Positions 41,970 to 55,830 of a stretch of DNA of 64,000 nt are shown here, one piece after another (positions within the stretch are counted from its first letter, which is position 1; every line of letters starts with the position of its first letter). The notes under the pieces were generated by a model. It searched no databases and had not been told where the DNA came from. It was given only the letters and a program-made list of their open reading frames with translations. The translations under genes were made by a program, and so were the position numbers. Source of the stretch: Atherix ibis (lineage: Eukaryota; Arthropoda; Insecta; Diptera; Athericidae); assembly GCA_958298945.1 (NCBI GenBank), contig OY282608.1, forward strand, positions 18,143,933 through 18,207,932, given 5' to 3'.

Positions 41970-42353
41970 AAGCCAACAAGCCAACAAGCCAACAAACCAA
42001 CAAGCCAACAAACCAATAAACCAAAAAACCAACAAACCAACAAACCATGTAACCAAAAAGCCAACAAACTAACAAACCAACAAGCCAACAAACCAACAAA
42101 CCAACAAGCCAGCAACCCAACAAACCAACAAACCAACAAGCCAACAAACCAACAAACCAACAAACCAAAAAACCAACAAACCAACAAACCAACAAACCAA
42201 CAAACCAACAAACGAACAAGCCAACAAGCCAACAAAACAACAAACCAACAAACCAACAAGCCAACAAACCAACAAGCCAACAAACCAACAAACCAACAAA
42301 CCAAGTAACCAAAAAGCCAACAAACTAACAAACCAACAAACCAAAAAACCAAC
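41970..42353. repeat. HOR O, copy 1 (384 bp)
   Basis: It is 48 octamers long. It matches 42,354-42,720 with no difference seen over about 367 bp, including CATGTAACC (ATG at 42,047 with 42,431), CCAGCAACCC, AAACGAAC (AACG at 42,211 with 42,595) and AAACCAAG/TAACCAAA (42,303 with 42,687). Confidence 0.92.
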
Positions 42354-42720
42354 AAACCAACAAGCCAACAAGCCAACAAACCAACAAGCCAACAAACCAA
42401 TAAACCAAAAAACCAACAAACCAACAAACCATGTAACCAAAAAGCCAACAAACTAACAAACCAACAAGCCAACAAACCAACAAACCAACAAGCCAGCAAC
42501 CCAACAAACCAACAAACCAACAAGCCAACAAACCAACAAACCAACAAACCAAAAAACCAACAAACCAACAAACCAACAAACCAACAAACCAACAAACGAA
42601 CAAGCCAACAAGCCAACAAAACAACAAACCAACAAACCAACAAGCCAACAAACCAACAAGCCAACAAACCAACAAACCAACAAACCAAGTAACCAAAAAG
42701 CCAACAAACTAACAAACCAA
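42354..42720. repeat. HOR O, copy 2
   Basis: This is the tandem partner of 41,970-42,353. It diverges at about 42,721, where AAGCCAAC/AAGCTAAC replaces the AAACCAAA units of copy 1. Confidence 0.92.
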
Positions 42721-44153
42721 CAAGCCAACAAGCTAACAAACCAACAAACCAACAAAGCAACAAGCCAACAAACAAACAAACCAACAAACCAACAAGCCAA
42801 CAAACCAACAAGCCAACAAGCCAACAAACCAACAAACCAACAAACCAACAAGCCAACAAACCAACAAACCAACAAGCCAACAAACCAACAAACCAACAAA
42901 CCAACAAACCAACAAGCCAACAAGCCAACAAACCAACAAACCAACAAGCCAACAAACCAACAAACCAACAAACCAACAAACCAACAAACCAAGTAAACAA
43001 AAAGCCAACAAACTAACAAACCAACAAGTGAACAAGCCAACAAACCAACAAACCAACAAAGCAACAAGCCAACAAGCCAACAAACCAACAAACCAACAAG
43101 CCAACAAACCAACAAACCAACAAGCCAACAAGCCAACAAACCAACAAACCAACAAACCAACAAGCCAACAAACCAACAAACCAAAAAACCAAGAAACCAA
43201 CAAACCAACAAGCCAACAAGCCAACAAACCAACAAACCAACAAACCAACAAGCCAACAAACCAACAAACCAACAAACTAAGTAACCAACAAGCCAACAAA
43301 CCAACAAACCAACAAGCCAACAAGCCAACAAACCAACAAACCAACAAACCAACAAACCAACAAACCAACAAACCAACAAACCAACAAACCAAAAAACCAA
43401 CAAACCAACAAACCAACAAACCAACAAATCAACAAACCAACAAGCCAACAAGCCAACAAACCAACAAACCAACAAACCAACAAGCCAACAAACCAACAAA
43501 CCAAAAAACCAACAAACCAACAAACCAACAAGCCAACAAGCCAACAAACCAACAAACCAACAAACCAACAAGCCAACAAACCAACAAACCAACAAACTAA
43601 GTAACCAACAAGCCAACAAACCAACAAACCAACAAGCCAACAAGCCAACAAACCAACAAACCAACAAACCAACAAACCAACAAACCAACAAACCAACAAA
43701 CCAACAAGCCAACAAACCAACAAACCAACAAACCAACAAACCAACAAACCAACAAACCAACAAATCAACAAACCAAAAAACCAACAAGCCAACAAACCAA
43801 CAAACCAACAAACCAACAAACCAAAAAACCAACAAACCAACAAACCAACAAACCAACAAATCAACGAGCCAATAAGCCAACAAACCAACAAACTAACAAA
43901 CCAACAAGCCAACAAGCCAACAAAACAACAAACCAACAAAGGAACAAGCCAACAAGCCAACAAGCCTACAAACCAACAAACCAACAAGCCAACAAACCAA
44001 CAAACCAACAAACCAACAAACCAACAAACCAACAAACCAACAAATCAACAAACCAAAAAACCAACAAGCCAACAAACCAACAAACCAACAAACCAACAAA
44101 CCAAAAAACCAACAAACCAACAAACCAACAAATCAACAAACCAACAAGCCAAC

Positions 44154-44160
44154 AAACAAC
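44154..44160. other. Off-register unit, 7 bp (-1), HOR H copy 1
   Basis: AAACAAC lacks one C. It is shared with 50,849. The third and fourth related blocks (near 48,170 and 53,420) do not have it. Confidence 0.94.
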
Positions 44161-45097
44161 AAACCAACAAACTAACAAACCAACAAGCCAACAAACCAAC
44201 AAACCAACAAGCCAACAAGCCAACAAACCAACAAACCAACAAACCAACATACCAACAAGCCAACAAACCAACAAACCAACAAGCCAACAAGCCAACAAAC
44301 CAACAAACCAACAAGCCAACAAACCAACAAGCCAACAAACCAACAAACCAACAAACCAAGTAACCAAAAAGCCAACAAACTAACAAACCAACAAGCCAAC
44401 AAGCCAACAAACCAACAAACCAACAAAGCAACAAGCCAACAAGCCAACAAACCAACAAACCAACAAGCCAACAAACCAACAAACCAAAAAACCAACAAGC
44501 CAACAAGCCAACAAACAAATAAACCAACAAACCAACAAACCAACAAACCAACAAACCAAAAAACCAACAAACCAACAAACCAACAAGCCAACAAGCCAAC
44601 AAACCAACAAACCAACAAACCAACAAACCAACAAACCAACAAGCCAACAAACAAACAAACAAATAAACCAACAAACCAAAAAACCAACAAACCAACAAAC
44701 CAACAAACCAACAAGCCAACAAACCAACAAACCAACAAACCAAGTAACCAAAAAGCCAACAAACTAACAAACCAACAAGCCAAAAAGCCAACAAACCAAC
44801 AAACCGACAAAGCAACAAGCCAACAAGCCAACAAACCAACAAACCAACAAGCCAACAAACCATCAAACCAACAAGCTAACAAGCCAACAAACCAACAAGC
44901 CAACAAGCCAACAAACCAACAAACCAATAAACCAACAAACCAACAACCCAACAAACCAACAAGCCAACAAACCAACAAACAAATAAACCAACAAACCAAA
45001 AAACCAACAAACCAACAAACCAACAAACCAACAAACCAACAAGCCAACAAGCCAACAAACCAACAAACCAACAAACCAACAAGCCAACAAACCAACA

Positions 45098-46441
45098 AGC
45101 CAACAAACCAACAAACCAACAAACCAACAAACCAAGTAACCAACAAGCCAACAAACCAACAAGCCAACAAACCAACAAACCAACAAGCGAACAAACCAAC
45201 AAACCAACAAACCAACAAACCAACAAACAAACTAGCCAACAAACCAACAAACAAATAAACCAACAAACCAAAAAACCAACAAACCAACAAACCAAAAAAC
45301 CAACAAACCAACAAACCAACAAACCAACAAGCTAACAAGCCAACAAGCCAACAAACCAACGAACCAACAAACCAACAAGCAAACAAACCAACAAGCGAAC
45401 AAACCAACAAACCATGAAACCAAAAAGCCAACAAACTAACAAACCAACAAGCCAACAAGCCAACAAACCAACAAAACAACAAAGCAACAAGCCAACAAGC
45501 CAACAAACCAACAAACCGACATGCCAACAAACCAACAAACCAACAAGCCAACAAGCCAACAAACCAACAAGCCAACAAGCCAACAAACCAACAAGCCAAC
45601 AAGCCAACAAGCCAACAAACCAACAAGCGAACAAGCCAACAAACCGACAAACCAACAAACCAACAAGCCAACAAACCAATAAACCAAAAAACCAACAAAC
45701 CAACAAACCATGTAACCAAAAAGCCAACAAACTAACAAACCAACAAGCCAACAAACCAACAAACCAACAAGCCAGCAACCCAACAAACCAACAAACCAAC
45801 AAGCCAACAAACCAACAAACCAACAAACCAAAAAACCAACAAACCAACAAACCAACAAACCAACAAACCAACAAACGAACAAGCCAACAAGCCAACAAAA
45901 CAACAAACCAACAAACCAACAAGCCAACAAACCAACAAGCCAACAAACCAACAAACCAACAAACCAAGTAACCAAAAAGCCAACAAACTAACAAACCAAC
46001 AAGCCAACAAGCTAACAAACCAACAAACCAACAAAGCAACAAGCCAACAAAACAACAAACCAACAAACCAACAAGCCAACAAACCAACAAGCCAACAAGC
46101 CAACAAACCAACAAACCAACAAACCAACAAGCCAACAAACCAACAAACCAACAAGCCAACAAACCAACAAACCAACAAACCAACAAACCAACAAGCCAAC
46201 TAGCCAACAAACCAACAAACCAACAAGCCAACAAACCAACAAACCAACAAACCAACAAGCCAACAAACCAACAAGCCAACAAACCAACAAACCAACAAAC
46301 CAAGTAAACAAAAAGCCAACAAACTAACAAACCAACAAGTGAACAAGCCAACAAACCAACAAACCAACAAGCCAACAAACCAACAAACCAACAAACCAAC
46401 AAACCAACAAACCAACAAACCAACAAATCAACAAACCAAAA
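45098..46441. repeat. HOR H-internal, 1,344-bp copy 1
   Basis: It is exactly 168 octamers long and aligns to 46,442-47,822 at 1,344 bp. Matched markers include AAACCAAG/TAACC (45,134 with 46,478), AAGCTAAC (45,331 with 46,675), CCATGAAACC (45,414 with 46,758) and CCGACATGCC. Only a few differences were seen, for example CATACC against AAACC about 10 bases after CATGCC. Confidence 0.92.
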
Positions 46442-47822
46442 AACCAACAAGCCAACAAACCAACAAACCAACAAACCAAGTAACCAACAAGCCAACAAAC
46501 CAACAAGCCAACAAACCAACAAACCAACAAGCGAACAAACCAACAAACCAACAAACCAACAAACCAACAAACAAACTAGCCAACAAACCAACAAACAAAT
46601 AAACCAACAAACCAAAAAACCAACAAACCAACAAACCAAAAAACCAACAAACCAACAAACCAACAAACCAACAAGCTAACAAGCCAACAAGCCAACAAAC
46701 CAACGAACCAACAAACCAACAAGCAAACAAACCAACAAGCGAACAAACCAACAAACCATGAAACCAAAAAGCCAACAAACTAACAAACCAACAAGCCAAC
46801 AAGCCAACAAACCAACAAAACAACAAAGCAACAAGCCAACAAGCCAACAAACCAACAAACCGACATGCCAACATACCAACAAACCAACAAGCCAACAAGC
46901 CAACAAACCAACAAGCCAACAAGCCAACAAACCAACAAGCCAACAAGCCAACAAGCCAACAAACCAACAAGCGAACAAGCCAACAAACCGACAAACCAAC
47001 AAACCAACAAGCCAACAAACCAATAAACCAAAAAACCAACAAACCAACAAACCATGTAACCAAAAAGCCAACAAACTAACAAACCAACAAGCCAACAAAC
47101 CAACAAACCAACAAGCCAGCAACCCAACAAACCAACAAACCAACAAGCCAACAAACCAACAAACCAACAAACCAAAAAACCAACAAACCAACAAACCAAC
47201 AAACCAACAAACCAACAAACGAACAAGCCAACAAGCCAACAAAACAACAAACCAACAAACCAACAAGCCAACAAACCAACAAGCCAACAAACCAACAAAC
47301 CAACAAACCAAGTAACCAAAAAGCCAACAAACTAACAAACCAACAAGCCAACAAGCTAACAAACCAACAAACCAACAAAGCAACAAGCCAACAAACCAAC
47401 AAACCAACAAACCAACAAGCCAACAAACCAACAAGCCAACAAGCCAACAAACCAACAAACCAACAAACCAACAAGCCAACAAACCAACAAACCAACAAGC
47501 CAACAAACCAACAAACCAACAAACCAACAAACCAACAAGCCAACTAGCCAACAAACCAACAAACCAACAAGCCAACAAACCAACAAACCAACAAACCAAC
47601 AAGCCAACAAACCAACAAGCCAACAAACCAACAAACCAACAAACCAAGTAAACAAAAAGCCAACAAACTAACAAACCAACAAGTGAACAAGCCAACAAAC
47701 CAACAAACCAACAAGCCAACAAACCAACAAACCAACAAACCAACAAACCAACAAACCAACAAACCAACAAATCAACAAACCAAAAAACCAACAAGCCAAC
47801 AAACCAACAAACCAACAAACCA
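46442..47822. repeat. HOR H-internal, 1,344-bp copy 2
   Basis: This is the tandem partner of 45,098-46,441. The match continues to about 47,822, so the exchange point lies in the 37-bp overlap at 46,442-46,478. From 47,356 it is this copy that aligns with HOR H copy 2 at 52,603. Confidence 0.92.
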
Positions 47823-50578
47823 ACAAAACAAAAAACCAACAAACCAACAAACCAACAAACCAACAAATCAACAAACCAACAAGCCAACAAGCCAACAAAC
47901 CAACAAACTAACAAACCAACAAGCCAACAAGCCAACAAAGCAACAAACCAACAAAGGAACAAGCCAACAAGCCAACAAGCCTACAAACCAACAAACCAAC
48001 AAGCCAACAAACCAACAAACCAACAAACCAACAAACCAACAAACCAACAAACCAACAAATCAACAAACCAAAAAACCAACAAGCCAACAAACCAACAAAC
48101 CAACAAACCAACAAACCAAAAAACCAACAAACCAACAAACCAACAAACCAACAAATCAACAAACCAACAAGCCAACAAGCCAACAAACCAACAAACTAAC
48201 AAACCAACAAGCCAACAAACCAACAAACCAACAAGCCAACAAGCCAACAAACCAACAAACCAACAAACCAACATACCAACAAGCCAACAAACCAACAAAC
48301 CAACAAGCCAACAAGCCAACAAACCAACAAACCAACAAGCCAACAAACCAACAAGCCAACAAACCAACAAACCAACAAACCAAGTAACCAAAAAGCCAAC
48401 AAACTAACAAACCAACAAGCCAACAAGCCAACAAACCAACAAACCAACAAAGCAACAAGCCAACAAGCCAACAAACCAACAAACCAACAAGCCAACAAAC
48501 CAACAAACCAAAAAACCAACAAGCCAACAAACCAACAAACAAATAAACCAACAAACCAACAAACCAACAAACCAACAAACCAACAAACCAAAAAACCAAC
48601 AAACCAACAAACCAACAAGCCAACAAACCAACAAACCAACAAACCAACAAGCCAACAAGCCAACAAACCAACAAACCAACAAGCCAACAAACCAACAAAC
48701 CAACAAACCAACAAGCCAACAAACCAACAAACAAATAAACCAACAAACCAAAAAACCAACAAACCAACAAACCAACAAACCAACAAACCAACAAACCAAC
48801 AAACCAACAAGCCAACAAGCCAACAAACCAACAAACCAACAAACCAACAAGCCAACAAACCAACAAGCCAACAAACCGACAAACCAACAAACCAAGTAAC
48901 CAACAAGCCAACAAACTAACAAACCAACAAGCCTAAAAGGCAACAAACCAACAAACCGACAAAGCAACAAGCCAACAAGCCAACAAACCAACAAACTAAC
49001 AAGCCAACAAACCAACAAACCAACAAGCTAACAAGCCAACAAACCAACAAGCCAACAAGCCAACAAACTAACAAACCAATAAACCAACAAACCAACAAAC
49101 CAACAAACCAACAAGCCAACAAACCAACAAACAAATAAACCAACAAACCAAAAAACCAACAAACCAACAAACCAACAAACCAACAAACCAACAAGCCAAC
49201 AAGCCAACAAACCAACAAACCAACAAACCAACAAGCCAACAAACCAACAAGCCAACAAACCAACAAACCAACAAGCCAAGTAACCAACAAGCCAACAAAC
49301 CAACAAGCCAACAAACCAACAAACCAACAAGCCAACAAACCAACAAACCAACAAACCAACAAGCCAACAAACCAATAAGCCAACAAACCAACAAGCCAAC
49401 AAACCAACAAACCAACAAGCCAACAAGCCAACAAACTAACAAACCAACAAACTAACAAACCAACAAACGAACTAACCAATATACCAACAAGCCAACAAGC
49501 CAACAAACCAACAAACCAACAAGCCAACAAGCCAACATACCAACAAACCAACAAACCAACAAGCCAACAAACGAAAAAACCAACAAACCAAGAAACCAAC
49601 AAGCCAACAAACCAACAAACAAATAAACCAACAAACCAAAAAACCAACAAACCAACAAGCCAACAAGCCAACAAACCAACAAGTCAACAAACCAACAAGC
49701 TAACAAACCAACAAACCAACAAACCAACAAACCAACAAGCCAACAAACCAACAAACAAATAAACCAACAAACCAAAAAACCAACAAACCAACAAACCAAC
49801 AAACCAACAAACCAACAAGCCAACAAGCCAACAAGCCAACAAGCCAACAAACCAACAAACCAACAAGCCAACAAACCAGCAAGCCAACAAAATAACAAAC
49901 CAACAAATAAAGTAACCAACAAACCAACAAACCATCAAACGAACTAAGCAACAAACCAACAAGCCAACAAGCAAACAAACCAACAAACCAATAAACCAAC
50001 AAAGTAACAAACCAAAAAACCAACAAACCAAAAAACCAACGAACCAACAACCCATCAAACGAACAAAGCAACAAGCCAACAAGCCAACAAACCAACAAAC
50101 CAACAAGCCAACAAACCAACAAACCAACAAGCCAACAAGCCAACAAACCAACAAACCAACAAACCAACAAGCCAACAAACCAACAAACCAACAAGCCAAC
50201 AAACCAACAAACCAACAAACCAACAAGCCAACAAACCAACAAGCCAACAAACCAACAAACCAACAAACCAACAATCCAACAAGCCAACAAGCCAACAAAC
50301 CAATAAACCAACAAAGTAACAAACCAAAAAACCAACAAACCAAAAAACCAACGAACCAACAACCCATCAAACGAACAAAGCAACAAGCCAACAAGCCAAC
50401 AAACCAACAAACCAACAAGCCAACAAACCAACAAACCAACAAGCCAACAAGCCAACAAACCAACAAACCAACAAACCAACAAGCCAACAAGCCAACAAAC
50501 CAACAAACCAACAAACCAACAAGCCAACAAACCAACAAGCCAACAAACCAACAAACCAACAAACCAAGTAACCAAAAA

Positions 50579-53500
50579 GCCAACAAACTAACAAACCAAC
50601 AAGCCAACAAGCCAACAAAACAACAAACCAACAAAGGAACAAGCCAACAAGCCAACAAGCCTACAAACCAACAAACCAACAAGCCAACAAACCAACAAAC
50701 CAACAAACCAACAAACCAACAAACCAACAAACCAACAAATCAACAAACCAAAAAACCAACAAGCCAACAAACCAACAAACCAACAAACCAACAAACCAAA
50801 AAACCAACAAACCAACAAACCAACAAATCAACAAACCAACAAGCCAACAAACAACAAACCAACAAACTAACAAACCAACAAGCCAACAAACCAACAAACC
50901 AACAAGCCAACAAGCCAACAAACCAACAAACCAACAAACCAACATACCAACAAGCCAACAAACCAACAAACCAACAAGCCAACAAGCCAACAAACCAACA
51001 AACCAACAAGCCAACAAACCAACAAGCCAACAAACCAACAAACCAACAAACCAAGTAACCAAAAAGCCAACAAACTAACAAACCAACAAGCCAACAAGCC
51101 AACAAACCAACAAACCAACAAAGCAACAAGCCAACAAGCCAACAAACCAACAAACCAACAAGCCAACAAACCAACAAACCAAAAAACCAACAAGCCAACA
51201 AGCCAACAAACAAATAAACCAACAAACCAACAAACCAACAAACCAACAAACCAAAAAACCAACAAACCAACAAACCAACAAGCCAACAAGCCAACAAACC
51301 AACAAACCAACAAACCAACAAACCAACAAACCAACAAGCCAACAAACAAACAAACAAATAAACCAACAAACCAAAAAACAAACAAACCAACAAACCAACA
51401 AACCAACAAGCCAACAAACCAACAAACCAACAAACCAAGTAACCAAAAAGCCAACAAACTAACAAACCAACAAGCCAAAAAGCCAACAAACCAACAAACC
51501 GACAAAGCAACAAGCCAACAAGCCAACAAACCAACAAACCAACAAGCCAACAAACCAACAAACCAACAAGCTAACAAGCCAACAAACCAACAAGCCAACA
51601 AGCCAACAAACCAACAAACCAATAAACCAACAAACCAACAACCCAACAAACCAACAAGCCAACAAACCAACAAACAAATAAACCAACAAACCAAAAAACC
51701 AACAAACCAACAAACCAACAAACCAACAAACCAACAAGCCAACAAGCCAACAAACCAACAAACCAACAAACCAACAAGCCAACAAACCAACAAGCCAACA
51801 AACCAACAAACCAACAAACCAAGTAACCAACAAGCCAACAAACCAACAAGCCAACAAACCAACAAACCAACAAGCGAACAAACCAACAAACCAACAAACC
51901 AACAAACCAACAAACAAACTAGCCAACAAACCAACAAACAAATAAACCAACAAACCAAAAAACCAACAAACCAACAAACCAAAAAACCAACAAACCAACA
52001 AACCAACAAACCAACAAGCTAACAAGCCAACAAGCCAACAAACCAACAAACTAACAAACCAACAAGCCAACAAGCCAACAAACCAACAAAACAACAAAGC
52101 AACAAGCCAACAAGCCAACAAACCAACAAACCGACATGCCAACAAACCAACAAACCAACAAGCCAACAAGCCAACAAACCAACAAGCCAACAAGCCAACA
52201 AGCCAACAAACCAACAAGCGAACAAGCCAACAAACCGACAAACCAACAAACCAACAAGCCAACAAACCAATAAACCAAAAAACCAACAAACCAACAAACC
52301 ATGTAACCAAAAAGCCAACAAACTAACAAACCAACAAGCCAACAAACCAACAAACCAACAAGCCAGCAACCCAACAAACCAACAAACCAACAAGCCAACA
52401 AACCAACAAACCAACAAACCAAAAAACCAACAAACCAACAAACCAACAAACCAACAAACCAACAAACGAACAAGCCAACAAGCCAACAAAACAACAAACC
52501 AACAAACCAACAAGCCAACAAACCAACAAGCCAACAAACCAACAAACCAACAAACCAAGTAACCAAAAAGCCAACAAACTAACAAACCAACAAGCCAACA
52601 AGCTAACAAACCAACAAACCAACAAAGCAACAAGCCAACAAACCAACAAACCAACAAACCAACAAGCCAACAAACCAACAAGCCAACAAGCCAACAAACC
52701 AACAAACCAACAAACCAACAAGCCAACAAACCAACAAACCAACAAGCCAACAAACCAACAAACCAACAAACCAACAAACCAACAAGCCAACTAGCCAACA
52801 AACCAACAAACCAACAAGCCAACAAACCAACAAACCAACAAACCAACAAGCCAACAAACCAACAAGCCAACAAACCAACAAACCAACAAACCAAGTAAAC
52901 AAAAAGCCAACAAACTAACAAACCAACAAGTGAACAAGCCAACAAACCAACAAACCAACAAGCCAACAAACCAACAAACCAACAAACCAACAAACCAACA
53001 AACCAACAAACCAACAAATCAACAAACCAAAAAACCAACAAGCCAACAGACCAACAAACCAACAAACCAACAAACCAAAAAACCAACAAACCAACAAACC
53101 AACAAACCAACAAATCAACAAACCAACAAGCCAACAAGCCAACAAACCAACAAACTAACAAACCAACAAGCCAACAAGCCAACAAAGCAACAAACCAACA
53201 AAGGAACAAGCCAACAAGCCAACAAGCCTACAAACCAACAAACCAACAAGCCAACAAACCAACAAACCAACAAACCAACAAACCAACAAACCAACAAACC
53301 AACAAATCAACAAACCAAAAAACCAACAAGCCAACAAACCAACAAACCAACAAACCAACAAACCAAAAAACCAACAAACCAACAAACCAACAAACCAACA
53401 AATCAACAAACCAACAAGCCAACAAGCCAACAAACCAACAAACTAACAAACCAACAAGCCAACAAACCAACAAACCAACAAGCCAACAAGCCAACAAACC

Positions 53501-55830
53501 AACAAACCAACAAACCAACATACCAACAAGCCAACAAACCAACAAACCAACAAGCCAACAAGCCAACAAACCAACAAACCAACAAGCCAACAAACCAACA
53601 AGCCAACAAACCAACAAACCAACAAACCAAGTAACCAAAAAGCCAACAAACTAACAAACCAACAAGCCAACAAGCCAACAAACCAACAAACCAACAAAGC
53701 AACAAGCCAACAAGCCAACAAACCAACAAACCAACAAGCCAACAAACCAACAAACCAAAAAACCAACAAGCCAACAAACCAACAAACAAATAAACCAACA
53801 AACCAACAAACCAACAAACCAACAAACCAACAAACCAAAAAACCAACAAACCAACAAACCAACAAGCCAACAAACCAACAAACCAACAAACCAACAAGCC
53901 AACAAGCCAACAAACCAACAAACCAACAAGCCAACAAACCAACAAACCAACAAACCAACAAGCCAACAAACCAACAAACAAATAAACCAACAAACCAAAA
54001 AACCAACAAACCAACAAACCAACAAACCAACAAACCAACAAACCAACAAACCAACAAGCCAACAAGCCAACAAACCAACAAACCAACAAACCAACAAGCC
54101 AACAAACCAACAAGCCAACAAACCGACAAACCAACAAACCAAGTATTCAACAAGCCAACAAACTAACAAACCAACAAGCCAAAAAGGCAACAAACCAACA
54201 AACCGACAAAGCAACAAGCCAACAAGCCAACAAACCAACAAACTAACAAGCCAACAAACCAACAAACCAACAAGCTAACAAGCCAACAAACCAACAAGCC
54301 AACAAGCCAACAAACCAACAAACCAACAAACCAACAAACCAACAAGCCAACAAACCAACAAGCCAACAAACCAACAAACAAATAAACCAACAAACCAAAA
54401 AACCAACAAACCAACAAACCAACAAACCAACAAACCAACAAGCCAACAAGCCAACAAACCAACAAACCAACAAACCAACAAGCCAACAAACCAACAAGCC
54501 AACAAACCAACAAACCAACAAACCAAGTAACCAACAAGCCAACTAACCAACAAGCCAACAAACCAACAAACCAACAAGCCAACAAACCAACAAACCAACA
54601 AACCAACAAGCCAACAAACCAATAAGCCAACAAACCAACAAGCCAACAAACCAACAAACCAACAAGCCAACAAGCCAACAAACTAACAAACCAACAAACT
54701 AACAAACCAACAAACGAACTAACCAACATACCAACAAGCCAACAAGCCAACAAACCAACAAACCAACAAGCCAACAAGCCAACATACCAACAAACCAACA
54801 AACCAACAAGCCAACAAACGAAAAAACCAACAAACCAACAAACCAACAAGCCAACAAACCAACAAACAAATAAACCAACAAACCAAAAAACCAACAAACC
54901 AACAAGCCAACAAGCCAACAAACCAACAAGTCAACAAACCAACAAGCTAACAAACCAACAAACCAACAAACCAACAAACCAACAAGCCAACAAACCAACA
55001 AACAAATAAACCAACAAACCAAAAAACCAACAAACCAACAAACCAACAAACCAACAAACCAACAAACCAACAAGCCAACAAGCCAACAAGCCAACAAGCC
55101 AACAAACCAACAAACCAACAAGCCAACAAACCAGCAAGCCAACAAAATAACAAACCAACAAATAAAGTAACCAACAAACCAACAAACCATCAAACGAACT
55201 AAGCAACAAACCAACAAGCCAACAAGCAAACAAACCAACAAACCAATAAACCAACAAAGTAACAAACCAAAAAACCAACAAACCAAAAAACCAACGAACC
55301 AACAACCCATCAAACGAACAAAGCAACAAGCCAACAAGCCAACAAACCAACAAACCAACAAGCCAACAAACCAACAAACCAACAAGCCAACAAGCCAACA
55401 AACCAACAAACCAACAAACCAACAAGCCAACAAACCAACAAACCAACAAGCCAACAAACCAACAAACCAACAAACCAACAAGCCAACAAACCAACAAGCC
55501 AACAAACCAACAAACCAACAAACCAACAATCCAACAAGCCAACAAGCCAACAAACCAATAAACCAACAAAGTAACAAACCAAAAAACCAACAAACCAAAA
55601 AACCAACGAACCAACAACCCATCAAACGAACAAAGCAACAAGCCAACAAGCCAACAAACCAACAAACCAACAAGCCAACAAACCAACAAACCAACAAGCC
55701 AACAAGCCAACAAACCAACAAACCAACAAACCAACAAGCCAACAAGCCAACAAACCAACAAGCCAACAAACCAACAAGCCAACAAACCAACAAACCAACA
55801 AACCAAGTAACCAAAAAGCCAACAAACTAA
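50579..55830. repeat. HOR H, copy 2 (5.25 kb)
   Basis: This is the partner of 43,884-50,578 with a single version of the 1,344-bp segment. It contains two instances each of the AAAGGAAC block and the CCATCAAACGAAC block, as copy 1 does. The right edge is approximate. Confidence 0.86.
50849..50855. other. Off-register unit, 7 bp (-1), HOR H copy 2
   Basis: It is the same AAACAAC unit as at 44,154, 6,695 bp away. Confidence 0.94.

Larger units (their letters stand above)
43884..50578. repeat. HOR H, copy 1 (6.7 kb, contains an extra 1,344-bp segment)
   Basis: Markers recur in copy 2 at 6,695 bp on the left (43,893 with 50,588; the 7-bp unit at 44,154 with 50,849) and at 5,247-5,255 bp on the right (47,356 with 52,603; 50,055 with 55,310). 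The drop in spacing is explained by a 1,344-bp tandem duplication present only here plus a net 104 bp (13 octamers). Confidence 0.88.

Noticed and set aside
47683..48387. + strand open frames of TNKPTNQQ-like cycles (for example 47,683-48,387 and 52,930-53,634)
   Set aside because: They have the same cause as the - strand frames. The two examples are HOR H partners, so their similarity reflects DNA duplication and not protein conservation.
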